Shown here: piece after piece, positions 25,698-36,912 of the stretch
Numbering within the stretch: the first letter of the stretch is position 1
Layout: every line of letters begins with the position of its first letter
Source of the DNA: Daphnia carinata
Taxonomy: Eukaryota; Arthropoda; Branchiopoda; Diplostraca; Daphniidae
Direction: 5' to 3'
Length of the DNA stretch: 64,000 nt
Assembly (NCBI RefSeq): GCF_022539665.2
Contig: NC_081336.1
Location: forward strand, 2,852,001-2,916,000
Position numbers and translations under genes: made by a program
Notes under the pieces: model-generated
The model's database searches: none
Seen by the model: only the letters and a program-made list of their open reading frames with translations
What the model was told of the DNA's origin: nothing

Positions 25698-26252
25698 ATG
25701 AAATCTAAACCAGATATTTATCACGAAAAGCAGTCCAAACAACTGTGTGCACTCCACACGTTGAATAATTTATTTCAAAAGCCTGATGCTTTCACAAAAA
25801 CATTGCTGGATGATCTGTGCCTACAGTTAACTCCAAATTCTTGGATTAATCCTCATCGTTCAGTTTTTGGTTTGGGTAACTATGATGTCAATGTTGTCAT
25901 GGCTGCCATACAGCTCATGGATTGTGAAATGGTGTGGTGGGACAAGCGGAGAAGAATTACACCCCATGATGTTAATAGTGCTATTGGTTTGATACTAAAC
26001 CTGCCAAGTCCAAGTAGAGTTGGCAGCTTACTCTTCCCATTCAGAACAAAACATTGGCTGGCCATAAGGCAATTTGATTCAGTTTACTACAATCTGGACT
26101 CCAAATTATCAGCACCAGAGAGCATTGGAGACATCCATCAACTAATAGAACATTTGACAAGACACCTGAATGAAGATGATTGTGAACTGTTTCTTGTTAA
26201 CTCTACAAAGCCATGTACACTTGCAGTTGCTGAATTTGCTGAACAGTTGTAA
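25698..26252 (+). CDS. Josephin-domain deubiquitinase (JOSD1/JOSD2-like)
   Basis: A single exon encodes 184 residues, nearly all Josephin domain. Josephins are cysteine proteases that cleave ubiquitin conjugates. The catalytic set is visible: Cys17 in YHEKQSKQLCALHTLNN, His119 in TKHWLAIRQ and Asp134 in YYNLDS, spaced as in ataxin-3 and JOSD proteins. There is no ubiquitin-interacting motif or polyQ tail, so it is JOSD-like and not ataxin-3. The start at 25698 is the first ATG in the frame. The gene is divergent from GBF1 and convergent with the zinc-finger gene, whose stop lies only 24 bp away, so the 3' untranslated regions must overlap as antisense transcripts. Whether it corresponds to JOSD1 or JOSD2 cannot be decided. 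Confidence 0.93.
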   Translation: MKSKPDIYHEKQSKQLCALHTLNNLFQKPDAFTKTLLDDLCLQLTPNSWINPHRSVFGLGNYDVNVVMAAIQLMDCEMVWWDKRRRITPHDVNSAIGLILNLPSPSRVGSLLFPFRTKHWLAIRQFDSVYYNLDSKLSAPESIGDIHQLIEHLTRHLNEDDCELFLVNSTKPCTLAVAEFAEQL

Positions 26253-26276
26253 TATACAATTCTAAATTGAGTTCAA

Positions 26277-28676
26277 TTATTTTCTTTTGCTGTTGTTTAG
26301 AACAAACTGCAGCTGTTGTTGGTTGTTGGCTCCCAGAAGGTATTGAAGTGGTGTTCCTTCAAGCATAAGGTGGCCATCCTCATCTTGAGTGATAATAATT
26401 TGAGCAGAGTCCATAAGGCTGCTGCTATTACTGGCATCACCCGAACGGGAGCTATCCTCCTCGACTATCTCGAGAAAATTGGCAGCCTCCGATTCCGCTA
26501 CTATCTCGAACCCTCCATCCGGTAAAGGGCGGACGAAATGAACCTGTTCGTTCTCTGTAAATATTGCAAATTCATTAGAACCCACGTAATATTTAAGGGT
26601 ATATGCGTATGGATGGGCATCAAGTAAAAAAAGTCATTTCACCTAATTCTGCGCTAGGTTCACAAGCGTTGGAAACTGCATCTTTGAATGAGGAAACTTC
26701 AATAGCGTTTTCCTGGCGACATGGAGTTTCAATAGAATCCAAAATTTTTTGGTCCACTTCAATCGATTCTATCCGTACTACTAGTTGGCCGTCGTCGTCC
26801 ATCTGCTGGGAAACAGTTGCCACCACTGCAACCTTAACAATATAACTGATTAGCAACGAATTCGCCATAGAAATTGGCAAACGAGAAGAAGAAAAGTAAA
26901 ACCTTTCCTTCTTCTCCGTTGCGCTTGCTCGGTTGTTGTTTACCTTTACTTGACTTGGTTTACAGGAAGGATCCACTTGGGCTGACTTTTGAGCAGATTC
27001 AGCTAAATCTTCTGACGTAGCTGATATCAATAACTAATTTTGGAACATAAAATTATGCAAGGAAAACTAAATTATGAAAAATAATAGCAGTAAAAAATAC
27101 TTGTTTGTTATTTGGAAGATCGAAAATTTTGACCAAAGATGGGGTTCCATCTATAGATTTGAGCAGAGCGAAAGCAGTTTGGTTCGTATTTCTCGCCTCC
27201 TGCATACTAGGGGTTTGAATGGCATCGATCAAAAGTCCCGCTGTATTTCCATCGTCGTTCTTGGATTGGAAAACTTTTGGGTTTGACCTTGTAACAGTTG
27301 GCTGTTTTAATGTAACTGACTCGGACGCTACTGCTACCTACAGTAATTTTTAAAAAACTTAAGAAACTATTTAAAAATATCAAGAATTCACAGTTGAACT
27401 TTACTTGAACCTGTTTCCTATCTGAAACAGGGACACGATTCTTGCGACTGGAGGAAGACCTCGATTTTATCAGGTTGTGGGTTTGCTCCTCGTGTAAGGT
27501 GAGAAACGCTTTCTTGGGAAATTTTTCGTTGCACAGCTTACATGAAAACTTGTCGGTTTGAGCTGCACGCGTCGTTCCCTCAGCTGGACTAGTCTGGCCG
27601 TGAAGTTTCATCTTGTGTACCACCAGATTGGACATCTGATTGAATCCTCGACCACAAATTTCACACCGATACGGCTTCCGAAAAAAGAAAACGTTTTGTT
27701 ACCCACTTTTTTTTTTAATTATTCCCGGTTTGACGAAAATGGCTGTACTTACCCGTTCGTTGGTGTGCGAAAACAGGTGATTTTTCAAATTGCCTTTCTG
27801 ATGAAACCCTTTACCACATATGTGGCACTTATGTGGTTTATCGTCCAAGTGCGTCCGCCGATGCGATATTAATGTTGAAACTCGGTTAAATGTTTTCTGG
27901 CAAATTTCACACACATAGGGGCGCGCGTTCGAATGTATAGCACGGTGCTGCGATAATGTACTCATCTACAAAGGAAACATAATTGGTTTATGACAGAAGC
28001 TAAATTACATCATTAAACGTATTACTTGACGAAATGCTTTATCACAAACATCGCACACAAACTTTCGTTCGTCAGTATGAGTTGGAAGGTGACGCATTAG
28101 TGTATACTGGTGTCGGAAATCCTTAGCACCTAAAATTTAAAATGCTTAACAATCAAAACTAGTCTTCATACGAAGGAATGATTTTCTACTTACATATGCC
28201 ACATTCCCAAAGCTTCAAAATTTTCCCTTCAATTTTCACATATTTCACTAGATGGAGTTTATCCTTTGGGTCGATTAACACATCTTCATTGGCACTTTGA
28301 GTACGCAACTCTTCCAATTCTTCTTGACATGAAACTATCTGGCAAAAAAATACAAAATTAAAAGCAAGACCAACTATTAAAGTAGAATTGATAAGAAAAG
28401 TACATGGTATCTCAGAAGATCCTGCCCTTTTCTTTTGGCTTTCTGTTGTGCATAATTTGGTGAAGAAAACTCTATTTCAGCAGCCTCTTCTAGCAAAGCA
28501 ACCCTTAATGATTTACAATATTAAACACACAATTTAGGATAACTACCTTCAGCAGTAAGTCTATCCATTTCTTCTTGATCAACACATACCAACTCGGCAT
28601 TCTGTAATACTTCTCCTTCTTCCAATTCTGTGGTCAAGGCTTCCGATGAAGACTCCATCTCATAGTCTTCTGGCAT
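26277..28676 (-). CDS. Six-finger C2H2 zinc-finger protein
   Basis: Ten exons (28547-28676, 28404-28489, 28194-28338, 28026-28129, 27753-27965, 27405-27674, 27101-27337, 26944-27033, 26643-26832, 26277-26554) stay in frame and give about 580 residues. The N-terminus is acidic (MPEDYEMESS). Six consecutive C2H2 fingers follow, beginning ECGICAKDF, CDVCDKAF, CEICQKTF, CHICGKGF, CEICGRGF and CKLCNEKF. The first two fingers are interrupted by introns. The C-terminal half is acidic, low in cysteine and rich in Ser, Gln and Val, ending with a QQLQFVLNN segment; it may be an activation or protein-binding region. It is a probable sequence-specific nuclear DNA-binding protein. No specific orthologue was recognised. 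The start is uncertain: the frame is open upstream to 28838, and an upstream exon is possible. Some donors have alternatives, for example 27411 instead of 27405. Confidence 0.82.
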
Positions 28677-29351
28677 AGTTTCCTCAGCAAAGGAATGTAC
28701 ACCAGAAAATTCTAGCAAAAGTTGTGGTAAACATAAATTTGTGACATTCTGATCAGTTTTACACGATTGAACGAAGCGGCTAAATGACAAAACAAAAGAC
28801 AGTCTGGTAAAACAGAAGAAAAACAGTTTGAGCCTCATTCATGATTGCGATGGAAATTCGGGATAAACGCTACAAATGATTTTTTGCGTATTTTTACAGT
28901 AAATCATGAATTACCATGAGATGCATTGTTGCTCATTTCTACGTCATAATCTCTCATAACCATGTGTTTCAAGTATTCCTTTTTCTGTGATGACACTATA
29001 CGTTGATAGAGCAGAAGCAGAGATGGCTGTCTGATGATAGCGCCATCTTTAGCAGGGAAAAAACACGAGGATGGTTTGCATCACATTTCAGTAGAAGTTT
29101 CCTAAAATTATTACCTCGTAATTGGTCTAAAGAAATCAAAATTATGAATAGACCAAACAATTGTGTATTTTTCGGGAAAATGATGACATGTACAAATTAT
29201 ATTAATTCCACTATCCGTTCAATAGCACAATGATAGAACAATTCATGCTACGCCTCTCTTTGGTGAGAAGCGTCATAGTTCAGTGTTTTGCTTAGCTTCT
29301 GACACGGCAGAGTCTAGATAAAAAAAACCAAAAACACAAATAAGTAACTTG
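28677..29351. other. Intergenic: zinc-finger 5' flank and CRELD 3' flank
   Basis: About 675 bp between two minus-strand genes. It must hold the promoter of the zinc-finger gene and the 3' end of CRELD. No TATA box or clear polyadenylation signal was identified. A plus-strand frame at 29003-29233 has no recognisable product. Confidence 0.5.
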
Positions 29352-31032
29352 CTATTTAACGATCTGAGCGCCATTAAGAGGATTTCCAGTGTTTGGGTCT
29401 TCGTTTTGAATTGAGTATTCCGAAAGAGATATATAGGCAGCGACACAAACGCCGACCAGAGCAGCCAAAGTAGTACTGCTCTGGAGAATGATGCAGGTCG
29501 ACAAGCACATCCCCAAATATGTTAAGTAACGAAGGCTGGATCCCTGCCAACTCTGCGTCCAACTTTTAGGCCCTTTACCATAAAGCAAGTTCATGTTTAA
29601 GCAAAGATGAAATTTAGAATAAATGAAGGAATGAAATGAACCCCCAAAAGACTAGAAGCAAAGTAATCTAACGAATTCAACCATGCAAATAATGCGAAAA
29701 CCAGGCAAGTTGGGACAGAGAAGGCGTTCTTCAGTATGCTAAATAGGAAAATAATAAGCTCATCCATACCTCTGCAGACGCCTTCTTTGAGCTCGTAATT
29801 TTCGGCACATTCGATACAATTGTCGGGGCCATCGGCGGTACAACCTTTACATGCTTTATCACAATCTATTGAAAACGAATTTTTAATTCGTAGTTGTTGT
29901 TCTTTTTACAGGGATTTGGTATTTAATAAAATACTTATGCAAGTATGCGATCCCGGGCTGTTGACACAAAAGCTGTTTTCTTTGCAAGCTGTTTTATTAG
30001 TCAAGCATTCATCAATGTCACTGCAGCCTAATTCGGTATCCATAAACCATCCATCGTTACAGGCCAGGCAACCCTTCGGCCCAGACTGGGTGCACGCATC
30101 TTTACAGGAGCGATGACATGCAGAGCATAATACCTTTTTGTCATCTCTATAAGAATCGTAAAATCCACTAGCGCACTGTTGACAAAGCTCACCGGTATAT
30201 GCTTTATCACAGATACATTTGCCATTGCCTTTTCTGGTTCCTGAGCCCTACAGAAATTTTTCAATCATCAGAGCATGTATGGTTTATACTGTATTTTGCA
30301 AACCTTGCATTTTCCATTTGAGTTACATTCCATTTCAGGGGATGAGCCTGGGCAGGGTTTGCATTCTGGACCAAAATGATGGTCTGGACAACAGACTTTA
30401 AGCTTTTGTATGCAAAGCCAGTCATGAAGATCTGGATGCAATTTCTGGTGGTTAAGAAACCATTCCTCTATTGTAGATTCATGAGCTTCAGCCAAGTTAT
30501 GACACTGTACAAATAAAATTAATGCATATTCAATACGAATTCACAGATTGTTTCATTCTTGGTGAACAGTTTACTTGATCTTCTCCCTTAGAAACGTCTG
30601 TGCATAATTTCTCCTGAATTTCGACTAGTCGGACTTCACTATTGGCATAGCTTCTCAGCTTTTTCTCCTCCCAGTCAGCATCACCACCTTCAAACTTTCC
30701 CCTGGATGTTCTGTCCATTCCCTGTAAATTTTCAATAAGTCAATTGTGTCCTAAAACTTCTATTCCAACATGCTCACCTTTCTGAAGGAATCTACCAAAG
30801 ACCTGCAGGCTTGACATGGTGGTAAAATATGTGCTTTATTGCGTGTTAAATTGTGGTTTGGAGGGTCAAGAGCTATACAATAGCTCAATGTAAAAATTAA
30901 ATAAAATGCGAAAATCCATAACCTGAAACAAATGAGTGATTTAGTGAAAATGATACACCAAAGCAAGGTAAGAAGTGTGACAAAGTCTTTAGATTTGTAT
31001 TACCTTTGAATGGATTTTTGATGTTGGTACAT
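29352..31032 (-). CDS. Creld: CRELD, cysteine-rich EGF-like ER membrane protein
   Basis: Seven exons (31004-31032, 30778-30922, 30575-30721, 30304-30504, 29935-30247, 29770-29865, 29352-29572) give about 383 residues. A hydrophobic signal segment at about residues 11-27 is followed by CQAC (46-49), the PDI-like CxxC of CRELD proteins. The WE domain follows (GGDADWEEKKLRSYANSEVR), then furin-type cysteine repeats and a calcium-binding EGF block (DIDECLTNKTACKENSFC, CVNSPGSHTC). The last exon encodes about 35 hydrophobic residues, likely one or two membrane helices, so the protein resembles CRELD1 more than secreted CRELD2. CRELDs act in the ER in folding of cysteine-rich partners such as acetylcholine receptor subunits. 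The start is the only ATG upstream of the signal segment that splices in frame (29-nt first coding exon). Confidence 0.9.
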
Positions 31033-31222
31033 TTTGAGCGTAACAAGACAAATGAATACACGGTATTCAAATTAAATAACTGCTCGGTCACCGAGGTTCA
31101 TGTAGAATCTCAAAACGTAGAGTAAATTCTAAATGATATTGGCAGCTTACTGAATGAATGACAACACGTACTGTACACGCCGTATAACTATCCAAAAGAC
31201 CGGGGACACTCCGAGTTATCTG

Positions 31223-31247
31223 ATTGGTCCAAAAAAGCATGACGTCA
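31223..31247 (-). promoter_or_regulatory. CCAAT box and CRE/UPRE-like palindrome upstream of CRELD
   Basis: About 200 bp upstream of the CRELD start, a minus-strand CCAAT (31223-31227) lies next to the perfect palindrome TGACGTCA (31240-31247). ACGT-core sites bind ATF/CREB, ATF6 or XBP1 factors, and vertebrate CRELD2 is an ER-stress gene. Regulation by ER stress here is inference. Confidence 0.4.
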
Positions 31248-31799
31248 TGAGTATTGATCGCTACCTAAAATGCGGGACTTTCCACGCATATACTGCGAAT
31301 TCCCGCATTGGAACATTTGGAACATGAGAGTATTTATCGGTTATTCGCGCCACAGCTTTTTCCCATCTTTTTAGAGAGAAGGTATTATAATAACTAGTCT
31401 AACCTGCTAGTCGCACAATCGTACGCCTTATTATACAGTAAGAACCAACAAAAACTTACTGGTGTCGAAGATGATTAGCTGCCTGCATCCATGAACCTAG
31501 TGGCCATGGGAGACTTACCAACAACCTAAGATTACCTCTTTGTACCTTCCGTTTGTGGGTTAATGTAGTGAACGTTACTACAGATCGTTTTTTTTTGTGC
31601 CATTTTTTTCATGGCTCTTCTTTTTTCTTCTTTCTTGAAGGCATATCCAGCGTTGTCATTTAGTGTAGATGATGTGAAGCGATGAAAATGTACAATCTTG
31701 CGTAATCCGAAGAATCTTACGAATCCGTTGTAATGAAGATGCCGAATGTTGCGTAATCCGATGAGATGAAGAATCTTGCGAATCTTGAATCGGGTGGGA

Positions 31800-31930
31800 G
31801 GAGAGCAAGCAAGGCTTGGATATTGGAGGTGTCGAGATTTGAAACCCTCCAACCGAACCCCGAACCCGGGAACGACAGAATACAAAGCGAGGGTGATAAC
31901 CATTGTGCCAAGACCGCACATTCCAACCAA
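31800..31930 (-). mobile_element. Possible tRNA-derived SINE fragment
   Basis: On the minus strand, TGGCACAATGGTT resembles a pol III A box, and GGGTTCGGGG or GGTTTCAAATC further on resembles a B box. The cloverleaf is incomplete, so this is not a functional tRNA. It is flanked by short repeated units at 31690-31795, as in some SINE bodies. Weak call. Confidence 0.3.
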
Positions 31931-31989
31931 ATTTTACTTTCGTTGTCACCCATTTAAATAGGCATCTTATGTATATAGCATGTATGTGA

Positions 31990-32055
31990 GGTATGGTGCT
32001 ATGGCAACGTTCGCGGCTGCCATGCTGAATTCGTGCGTTCGAATCTTTGTTACTA
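31990..32055 (+). mobile_element. Possible second tRNA-like (SINE head) fragment
   Basis: A plus-strand segment with TGGTGCTATGG (A-box-like) and GCGTTCGAATC (good B box) about 40 bases later, followed by A/T-rich sequence. Cloverleaf pairing is not convincing, so a SINE head or degenerate tRNA is more likely than a tRNA gene. Confidence 0.3.
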
Positions 32056-33125
32056 TTGAATTATTTATTATTGCGTTTAGCAACGCATTAGTATAGATCG
32101 ACTATATAGTTTTTTTTTATAAAGTGGAAATTGAAATATGCCCAATCTCCTTTCGGTTCGTTTTCCTTTTAATAATGGAGGCGGGATTTAGGGTAGGGAC
32201 ATTAATATTACAAAGGTGGATTTCTAGCAGATAAAATTGGTTGTCTATCGGCTTTTCGCATTGATGTGCGTGCAAATAATTTCAGTTAGTGCGTGGAAGA
32301 CGAACGATTTGAAATATCTTCCATCTAAAAGGTATGCAACTATAAATAAAAATAATTAAAAAAAGAATTTTTCTAGATTCCACACTCTTCAAAAAAACAA
32401 AAAACAGTAAGAATAATTTGCTTTTATATCACTAAAAAATAAGGGAATAGTTTGAAATTATGGGCCGAAGACGTTTGACACACTACCTTGTCACCGAGTT
32501 CTTAATTCAAATATTTGTTTCTTCACCAGCCTATTGTATCATACGATATCACGTATATACTGAAATGCATGGGAAGGAAATGAACTGGATGAATAACGAA
32601 TGAAAATGTGGATGAGCGATAAGCACGGGAGACTCGGCTCTGTATAGCGTCAAGGTTCTTACTTTGTTCTGCGAATCTCTTCGTTTGGTGTAAAATCAAA
32701 AGATGTCGTCATTATAAAGCATTCCATGATTTCGTCATAACCATCCACACACTGATACATTATACAAAAGACACAATCAGTTTAGAAAGGGATAAAGAGA
32801 AAAAATTTCAATCCGCTCCCGCACAAATAAATCAACAGTATGTACAACAGAAGATGGGCGGGGACTGAAGCTGTGGTGGTGAGGAGAAGAGAACAAGAAC
32901 AGAGCAGCTTGCATAACATTGTTGTTGCTGTTATTAATTAACATAAAGAGTGTCGGCGTGACGATCGGCGCCTCGTTTTTTTTTTACCACCAATTAAACG
33001 CTCCCTTTTTTCCCCGTTGAGAAACCCTGTGTGCATCTCTCATGAAGTTAACAACGGGCATGTTTATGGGCAAACAAACAAGTTAATGTTTACGTGGTTT
33101 AAGAGAAGATTGGGGCAAAGGAGGA

Positions 33126-36100
33126 CTACTTGAGATAAGCTTTATACAACAGAGGGGATCGTACTGTTCCTTTTTCTTCCTTTAGGAGGAAAAGTAAATC
33201 CCGAAGATTCACGCGCTTAACACGCGGTCGTAAAGGCACCTGGGATTGGCGATACAACTTATTAAATCTAAATTCTTTGAATGCAAAATTAAACTTAATT
33301 GTACCTGGTTATACGAGCCGGTAGTACCAGCCAGGTCGAGTTTGGGCTTTTTTCTTATACCAATAGCTTGCAAAGCCGTCATATTGGCCTCACGTTGTCT
33401 GAGTTCTTCCATTTCAGCACGTTGCATCTAGCAAATAATCACGTTTAGATAAAACAGTCTATATGGAATGAGGAAGATGGCAAGACATACCTCCTTGGCT
33501 TTGGCTTTCAACTTGGCCTGTTCCGGATCCTCAGCTTTCGAACGCGATTTTGCCGCTTTAAGAAGCATCTCGCGCTGGATTTCACTGTGTCTTCGTCGCT
33601 CCAACTTGTCTAACTCTTCGAGGAATTTCAACTGACCCTTGACGTCCTGCTGAACTTCGTAACGCGCGTCCGTCTTGACGACTTCCATTCGATGTTCCGC
33701 AATGACGGCAAGCTTCTCTAGTATCGTTTTCAATCGTTCTTGAGTGGCGTGTGATATGAGCGAAACTACTTCCGCACTGGGATCTCCAAGACCGTTCCGA
33801 GAGGCTAGATCAAAAACATAATCTTGACTTCCTTTAATTTATTTAATAAAAATGAAGTGTTAATACCGATTTGTTGGATTCGTCTTTGCAAGGGTCCGGT
33901 AAAAAGGAAATTCTCGTCTTTGCAAGAACGAATTTGCGTGCCGATCATATCAGTTGAGCCAAGAATACGCTGGGATTCTTCCGCCAAGTTAACGCCACCC
34001 ATGGCCGCCACATCGTTGATGTCGTTATCAGCTAGACCCGCTAGCGATGAACCAAACGTGAAAGCTTTTTTCTCCTTAGATGCGTCTTTAGGTCCAGCAG
34101 ATGCAACTACGGGTCCTTTGACACCACTTTGTCCAACGGTCATCGTAGGCGCTGAAGTCACCGGTTTGGTTACTGTACTGGTTGTCAGAACCGTGGAGGT
34201 CGAGGGCACCATGACTGAAGGAGTTGGACCGGCTGTTGTGGCAGTCGTTGCTGACGTCAGGCCTCCGACTGGAGGCAAGGTGATGGTAAACGAAAGAGGC
34301 GTTGGGGCGTCGGTGGTAGTAGGTTCAGTCTTGACGGCCGAAACGGCCATGATCGTGGACGCTACAGTCACCGCCGCTGTTGTCGATGTCGCAGTCACTT
34401 TCGGCATCTGCTGAGCTTGTTTAGCCTTTGGGGTAGCTTTATTAGCGGCCGGTCTAGGCAGCCGCGGAGAGGACAGAACAACGGAAGAGGCACCAACCAT
34501 CGCAGGTGCTTGGACTCGAACCTGACCGCCCATTGGTCGTACCGTTTGAATTTGCGTCGGACCCGCGTTCACTCGGTTGACTACATTCTGTTGCTGAGGT
34601 TGTTGTTGCTGTACGATCATCGGTTGTGGAGTGCTGACCGTTGATAAGGCTGGTGGTCGGATTCCGTCAATATGCAGTTCTCGTGTAGCTAATGAATGTC
34701 TCAAGTAGGGTAAGCTTTTCTGTAATACAAAACGAAGAGAAGTCATATAAATGGATGAAAAAATCAACTATAAATACTTAATTTAACTGGCCCAAAGAAT
34801 ACCTTGAGAAATGGAATGAGGCAAGGCTGTGGAGAGGAGTTGAGTTCTCGTTGGAGCTTCGTGGTAAACTCCTCCGGCTCGACCTTGGCATCGACCAAAC
34901 CCTGAATGAGCATCTGAACGTTGGTGGCCACCGATTCCGGCTGCTCGCTCGCCAAGCGAAGCAGAGTGGATAAGAAATTTTTGCACTTGACTTTGGCCGT
35001 ATCGGGGGTCATCTGTTGACAGATAAAAACCAAATTTTAAGCACCGGACTTTTGAATGAGGCTCTTAAACATTTTTTAATCACCTGTCCAGAATTGCTTG
35101 CCGGGTTCGATGTTGGAGCTGCGGCAGAAGCAGGAGTACTCGTGGTGGTAACGGACACATTCCCCGCCAAAGGTGCTGCCGTAGTGGCAGGCACGGGTTG
35201 AATAGTGGTGGAGACGGGGACTTGCAAACGATAGGTCGCTCCAACAGTTTGGTTCATTGTGGGTGCAGTATTTGGTGCGGTAGTTAATTGCTGAACAGCT
35301 TGTTGTTGCGGTTGTTGTTGCTGTTGGGCAACATTTTGCAGGGCGGGAATGTTTGAGGTAACAACTTGGGAGCCTACTGTCGTTGTACCGGCTACAGGAC
35401 CGGGACCAACACGTAAAAGTTGGTACTGGCCCGTTTCAGTCTTGACGAGCAAGTGACCCTGTGCTCCAGCAGCCTGGAAACCCTTTGAATAAGACAATCA
35501 ATCAGCAAGGGGATTTACATTAGTAATCGATACGTTACTTGTAAGGCCTGTAATGTAATTCCCATTTGTCCGGGACGAGCTCCAACCATCTGCTGAGGCG
35601 CCAACACTACACGGGGAGCTAGTGCTCGATGAGCAGGATTGTTCAAAGCGGCCATGTTTTGTACGTTTTGCGGTCTCATCGCATTCATGTTCACTACTTG
35701 TACACCCGCCGGAAGTATTCCCGCTCCGGCACTGTTTATCACCGTTGCCTGTTGTTGAGGCTGCTGCTGTACCACTTGGGTTGCTGGTCTTAACACTTGA
35801 GTCTGGTTCATCGAAGTGACCGTCCCATTTGTGCCCAGCACAGTAGTTTGTTGATGTTGTTGCTGTTGATGTTGGTGTTGTTGCTGTTGTCCAATCACTG
35901 CTGTTGATGCTACATTTGGGTTTACTTTTGTCGGAATGATCATCGTGCCTTGTTGAGAGGTAGCTGTTGAGGCAACCATCTTCTGTTGTTGCTGATGGAT
36001 CACCAAACCAGATAATGTTGTCGTAACAGTTCCTGAGCTTGTGGTCAGCGTGCCATTGGGTAGACCCATACCCCCTCCTGTAAACTGCTGGATATTGACC

Positions 36101-36585
36101 AAACCTTTGAAGAGAGAAAAAAGAAGTTAGTCATCTTAGTCTAGTATAACTTCGTGCTAGGGGACACAAACAAATATTAGTGACGTGTTACCACTTGGGT
36201 TTCCATTGGGAAGTATTGAATGGACGGTGGTTGTATTGGGTAAATGAATTGAAGAAACTGTAGAAGACGACGTTGAAAGCGCAGATCCAACCGAAACTGA
36301 TGTTGCTGGCGCGCAAGTTGTTGTTGCGTGCAGGCTATTACCGTTTCCCGCGAATGTTGCCGTTGCAGTGGAGGTGGCAGCGGCCGGGGCATTGGCAGGC
36401 TGGAGTGGTGGAGGAACCGATGAGACAGAGCTTGTAGTAAAAGCCAGGCTGCCGCCTTGTGTGTTATTACTAGCACCCACATTTGCATTACTCAACTGGC
36501 TCTCGAGTGATCCAACTAACGCGGACACGGCGTCGGCATCCGCTGACGGGTTCGAGATTAAATCGTCCAGGAAGCTAGACGCCAT
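33126..36585 (-). CDS. Taf4: TAF4, TFIID subunit
   Basis: Eight exons (36192-36585, 35539-36104, 35084-35482, 34803-35012, 33867-34719, 33491-33804, 33305-33427, 33126-33239) give about 990 residues, all phases consistent. TAF4 is a core TFIID subunit that pairs with TAF12 through a histone fold and contacts activators. The first 450 residues are Ser/Thr/Gln rich with polyQ and QH tracts. The TAFH/NHR1 domain starts at about residue 454 (TAKVKCKNFLSTLLRLASEQ) and continues into the next exon (SLPYLRHSLATRE). The C-terminal conserved region has AAMGGVNLAEESQRIL, the helical coiled segment with KLAVIAEHRMEV, and a terminal NLRDLLFLLKEE...LLYKAYLK block matching TAF4 family ends. The start codon opens a conserved-looking MASSFLDDLIS. 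A 327-bp gap separates it from the metaxin-2 stop upstream. Confidence 0.94.
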
Positions 36586-36912
36586 CTTAAACTCTCTCCC
36601 CCAAGTCCCCTAACTGACTAAGCAGACCCTTTCCCCTCCTATACCCTAGCGGCAGAAAGCTGAAACGTGTCACTCCTCCCCTCGCCACTTCCAGCGAACC
36701 ATCTAGTGCTTGTTCTCACAACTTAAATTATTTACGTATTTGAATTTGTTACTAATGCGTTTTCTACTTTATTTATTTTTTCTGACAACAGTTTGTGTAA
36801 TTTCACTTTATAGATTCTTTAATACGATACTGCTAAATAACATTAGTGAAACGCCAAAGTTGCTGGGCTGTAATCGTAGTTATTTTTTTTTTTTCTTGGT
36901 ACCATAGAAAAC
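36586..36912. promoter_or_regulatory. TAF4 promoter and metaxin-2 3' region
   Basis: A 327-bp gap between tandem minus-strand genes. Minus-strand AATAAA motifs (36768-36773 and 36772-36777) about 140 bp past the metaxin-2 stop are its likely polyadenylation signal. The remainder must contain the TAF4 promoter; no TATA box is evident. Confidence 0.5.

Larger units (their letters stand above)
31248..33125. other. Intergenic between CRELD and TAF4
   Basis: About 1.9 kb between the CRELD promoter and the TAF4 3' end. It contains short internal repeats of a GCGTAATCCGA-type unit (31690-31795), two tRNA-like segments (below), and otherwise A/T-rich sequence without a convincing gene. Confidence 0.5.

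Noticed and set aside
33824-34414. 196-codon plus-strand frame
   Set aside because: Antisense of the Ser/Thr/Val-rich TAF4 exon; repetitive Val/Ala/Gly composition.
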